A DNA stretch of 23,328 nt from a virus. This document shows, in pieces, positions 22,466 through 23,328 of the stretch. Position numbers and translations under genes: made by a program. Within the stretch, counting starts at the first letter, position 1. Every line of letters begins with the position of its first letter. Under the pieces are notes generated by a model that worked only from the letters and a program-made list of their open reading frames with translations, did no database searches and was not told the origin of the DNA. The stretch is from IMG/VR virus record IMGVR_UViG_3300027896_002287, positions 1-23,328 of that record; one strand, given 5' to 3'.

Positions 22466-22470
22466 GGAAT

Positions 22471-23328
22471 ATGGCAAGGTTTAATTATTTAGATTACATT
22501 AAGATTCCTAACGCAGGTGATACTAAATTATCTATAAAAGATAAAGAAGGTATCATTGTTTGGGCATTATCTCCGTTTAAAATAGAATCGATAGTTGTTC
22601 AAAATAACAATATAAAGGTTTCTTTTTTAACAGATTTTTTACTTATAGATTTTAATAGTAATGCTGAAGCTATTGTGGCTTTGCCTAAATTATTATATTA
22701 TCTTGATTATTTGAGAAATAAAGTACCGTTTGAGGTTGATAAAGATGTTAAATTATATGTTGATGATGCTATAGCTGGTGTTACATTTCCGGCTCCATCA
22801 TTAGATAGTGTTACAGCTAAAGGTAATACTAGTAGTATACCATTAATAATTTACAATATTAATAATAATTTAACTTTAACTAGTAAAGAACTTATTTACA
22901 ATAACGGTACTTTTTCTGGATATCTTAGTGCTACAATTAGTAGCACACAATCTTGGAATTTACCTGATAATAGTGGTACAATTGCATTATTAAGTGATAT
23001 AACAGGTGTTGCTACTGGATTGCAAGGAAATCAAGGCACACAGGGTACTCAGGGTGTACAAGGGCAAGGCACACAGGGTATTCAAGGAACAGAAGGTTTA
23101 CAGGGTATTCAAGGAACACAAGGAACACAGGGTGTTCAGGGGTTACAAGGTGTTCAGGGAACTTTGGGTGCCAAAGGCGATCAAGGTGGTTATGGACCAG
23201 CAACACCGGCAGGGTTATTATGGAGAGGTATATGGGTTTCAGGCACTTCTTACTTAGTTAATGATACAGTTGGTTCCGCATCAGCCTCATGGTTCTGTTA
23301 TAATGCAGTAACCTCAACTATTCCGCCT
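22471..23328 (+). CDS. Tail fibre protein with collagen-like region (3' end outside window)
   Basis: 286 codons are visible and the frame is open at the right edge. Residues 1-110 form an N-terminal beta-rich domain (MARFNYLDYIKIPNAGDTKL), probably the part that attaches to the virion. A fibre signature, WNLPDNSGTIALLSDI, follows (about residues 162-177), a repeat-type motif common in tail fibres. Residues 183-240 are Gly-x-y collagen-like triplets dominated by Thr-Gln, Val-Gln and Ile-Gln, which trimerise in phage fibres. After this, WRGIWVSGTSYLVNDTV resembles the W-x-G-x-W...Y...V carbohydrate-binding pattern seen also in the left-edge structural gene. It is thus a likely receptor-contact protein. 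The start follows the element TAATATATA by 5 bases with only a short GGAA as possible Shine-Dalgarno. Confidence 0.82.
   Translation, partial: MARFNYLDYIKIPNAGDTKLSIKDKEGIIVWALSPFKIESIVVQNNNIKVSFLTDFLLIDFNSNAEAIVALPKLLYYLDYLRNKVPFEVDKDVKLYVDDAIAGVTFPAPSLDSVTAKGNTSSIPLIIYNINNNLTLTSKELIYNNGTFSGYLSATISSTQSWNLPDNSGTIALLSDITGVATGLQGNQGTQGTQGVQGQGTQGIQGTEGLQGIQGTQGTQGVQGLQGVQGTLGAKGDQGGYGPATPAGLLWRGIWVSGTSYLVNDTVGSASASWFCYNAVTSTIPP
23017..23191 (+). repeat. Collagen-like Gly-x-Gln repeat region
   Basis: Degenerate 9-base units (gg-n-nnn-ca-a/g) encode about 19 Gly-x-y triplets such as GTQ, GVQ and GIQ. The register is broken once: GVQ-GQ-GTQ at about 23052-23075 lacks one residue, a three-base deletion that would kink the triple helix. 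Confidence 0.88.

Noticed and set aside
23006-23257. Alternative frames in the collagen-like region
   Set aside because: The Gly-x-Gln repeat DNA is open in several frames; only the frame starting at 22471 is continuous with the fibre N-terminus.

Overview
This window is a piece of the genome of a large, AT-rich tailed bacteriophage with a contractile tail (myovirus morphology). Three genes carry that call: a large terminase subunit with all ATPase and nuclease motifs, a contractile tail sheath protein, and a very hydrophobic repeat protein of tape-measure type. A collagen-like tail fibre gene runs off the right edge, and a partial tail or baseplate structural gene enters from the left. Coding density is very high, there is no tRNA, rRNA or CRISPR, and no bacterial housekeeping gene is visible. 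Clear Shine-Dalgarno sites are mostly absent, and base composition suggests a low-GC host, possibly Bacteroidota, but the host cannot be fixed from the sequence.

Layout. 1-5.3 kb: the end of a structural gene (+), a homing-endonuclease-like gene (-) that overlaps its 3' end, two convergent genes sharing a C-terminal motif (2223-2834 and 2871-3464) around a bidirectional terminator, a 259-residue protein (-) with a short collagen-like tail, then a second endonuclease cassette (+) preceded by a small zinc-finger gene. The second endonuclease overlaps the 3' end of a 46-residue minus-strand gene. 5.4-9.2 kb (-): two small conserved-looking proteins and the repeat-built tape-measure candidate. 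9.3-10.4 kb (+): three overlapping genes ending with a DUF1003-like membrane protein. 10.5-17.4 kb (-): an 809-residue J-domain protein, a coiled-coil protein and a 1282-residue tail sheath. 17.5-19.4 kb (+): small accessory genes (Trp/Gly repeat protein, unknown, zinc ribbon, HAD-like). 19.4-20.2 kb (-): two adjacent genes sharing a motif, divergent from the terminase gene. 20.3-23.3 kb (+): large terminase and the collagen-like fibre.

Together the genes serve virion assembly: DNA packaging (TerL, perhaps the divergent neighbour), tail length and contraction (tape-measure candidate, sheath), host contact (fibre, left-edge protein) and possibly proteins carried inside the head. The J-domain protein and two others start with short sequences resembling the T4 capsid-targeting propeptide.

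The most striking overall signal is a 9-base element, T(A/T)ATATATA, in front of most transcription units. It sits either 4-5 bases or about 18-21 bases before the start codon in most cases, several times right behind a terminator hairpin. It looks like a phage late promoter, and at the close-spaced genes it would give leaderless or nearly leaderless mRNAs if it works like the T4 late promoter.
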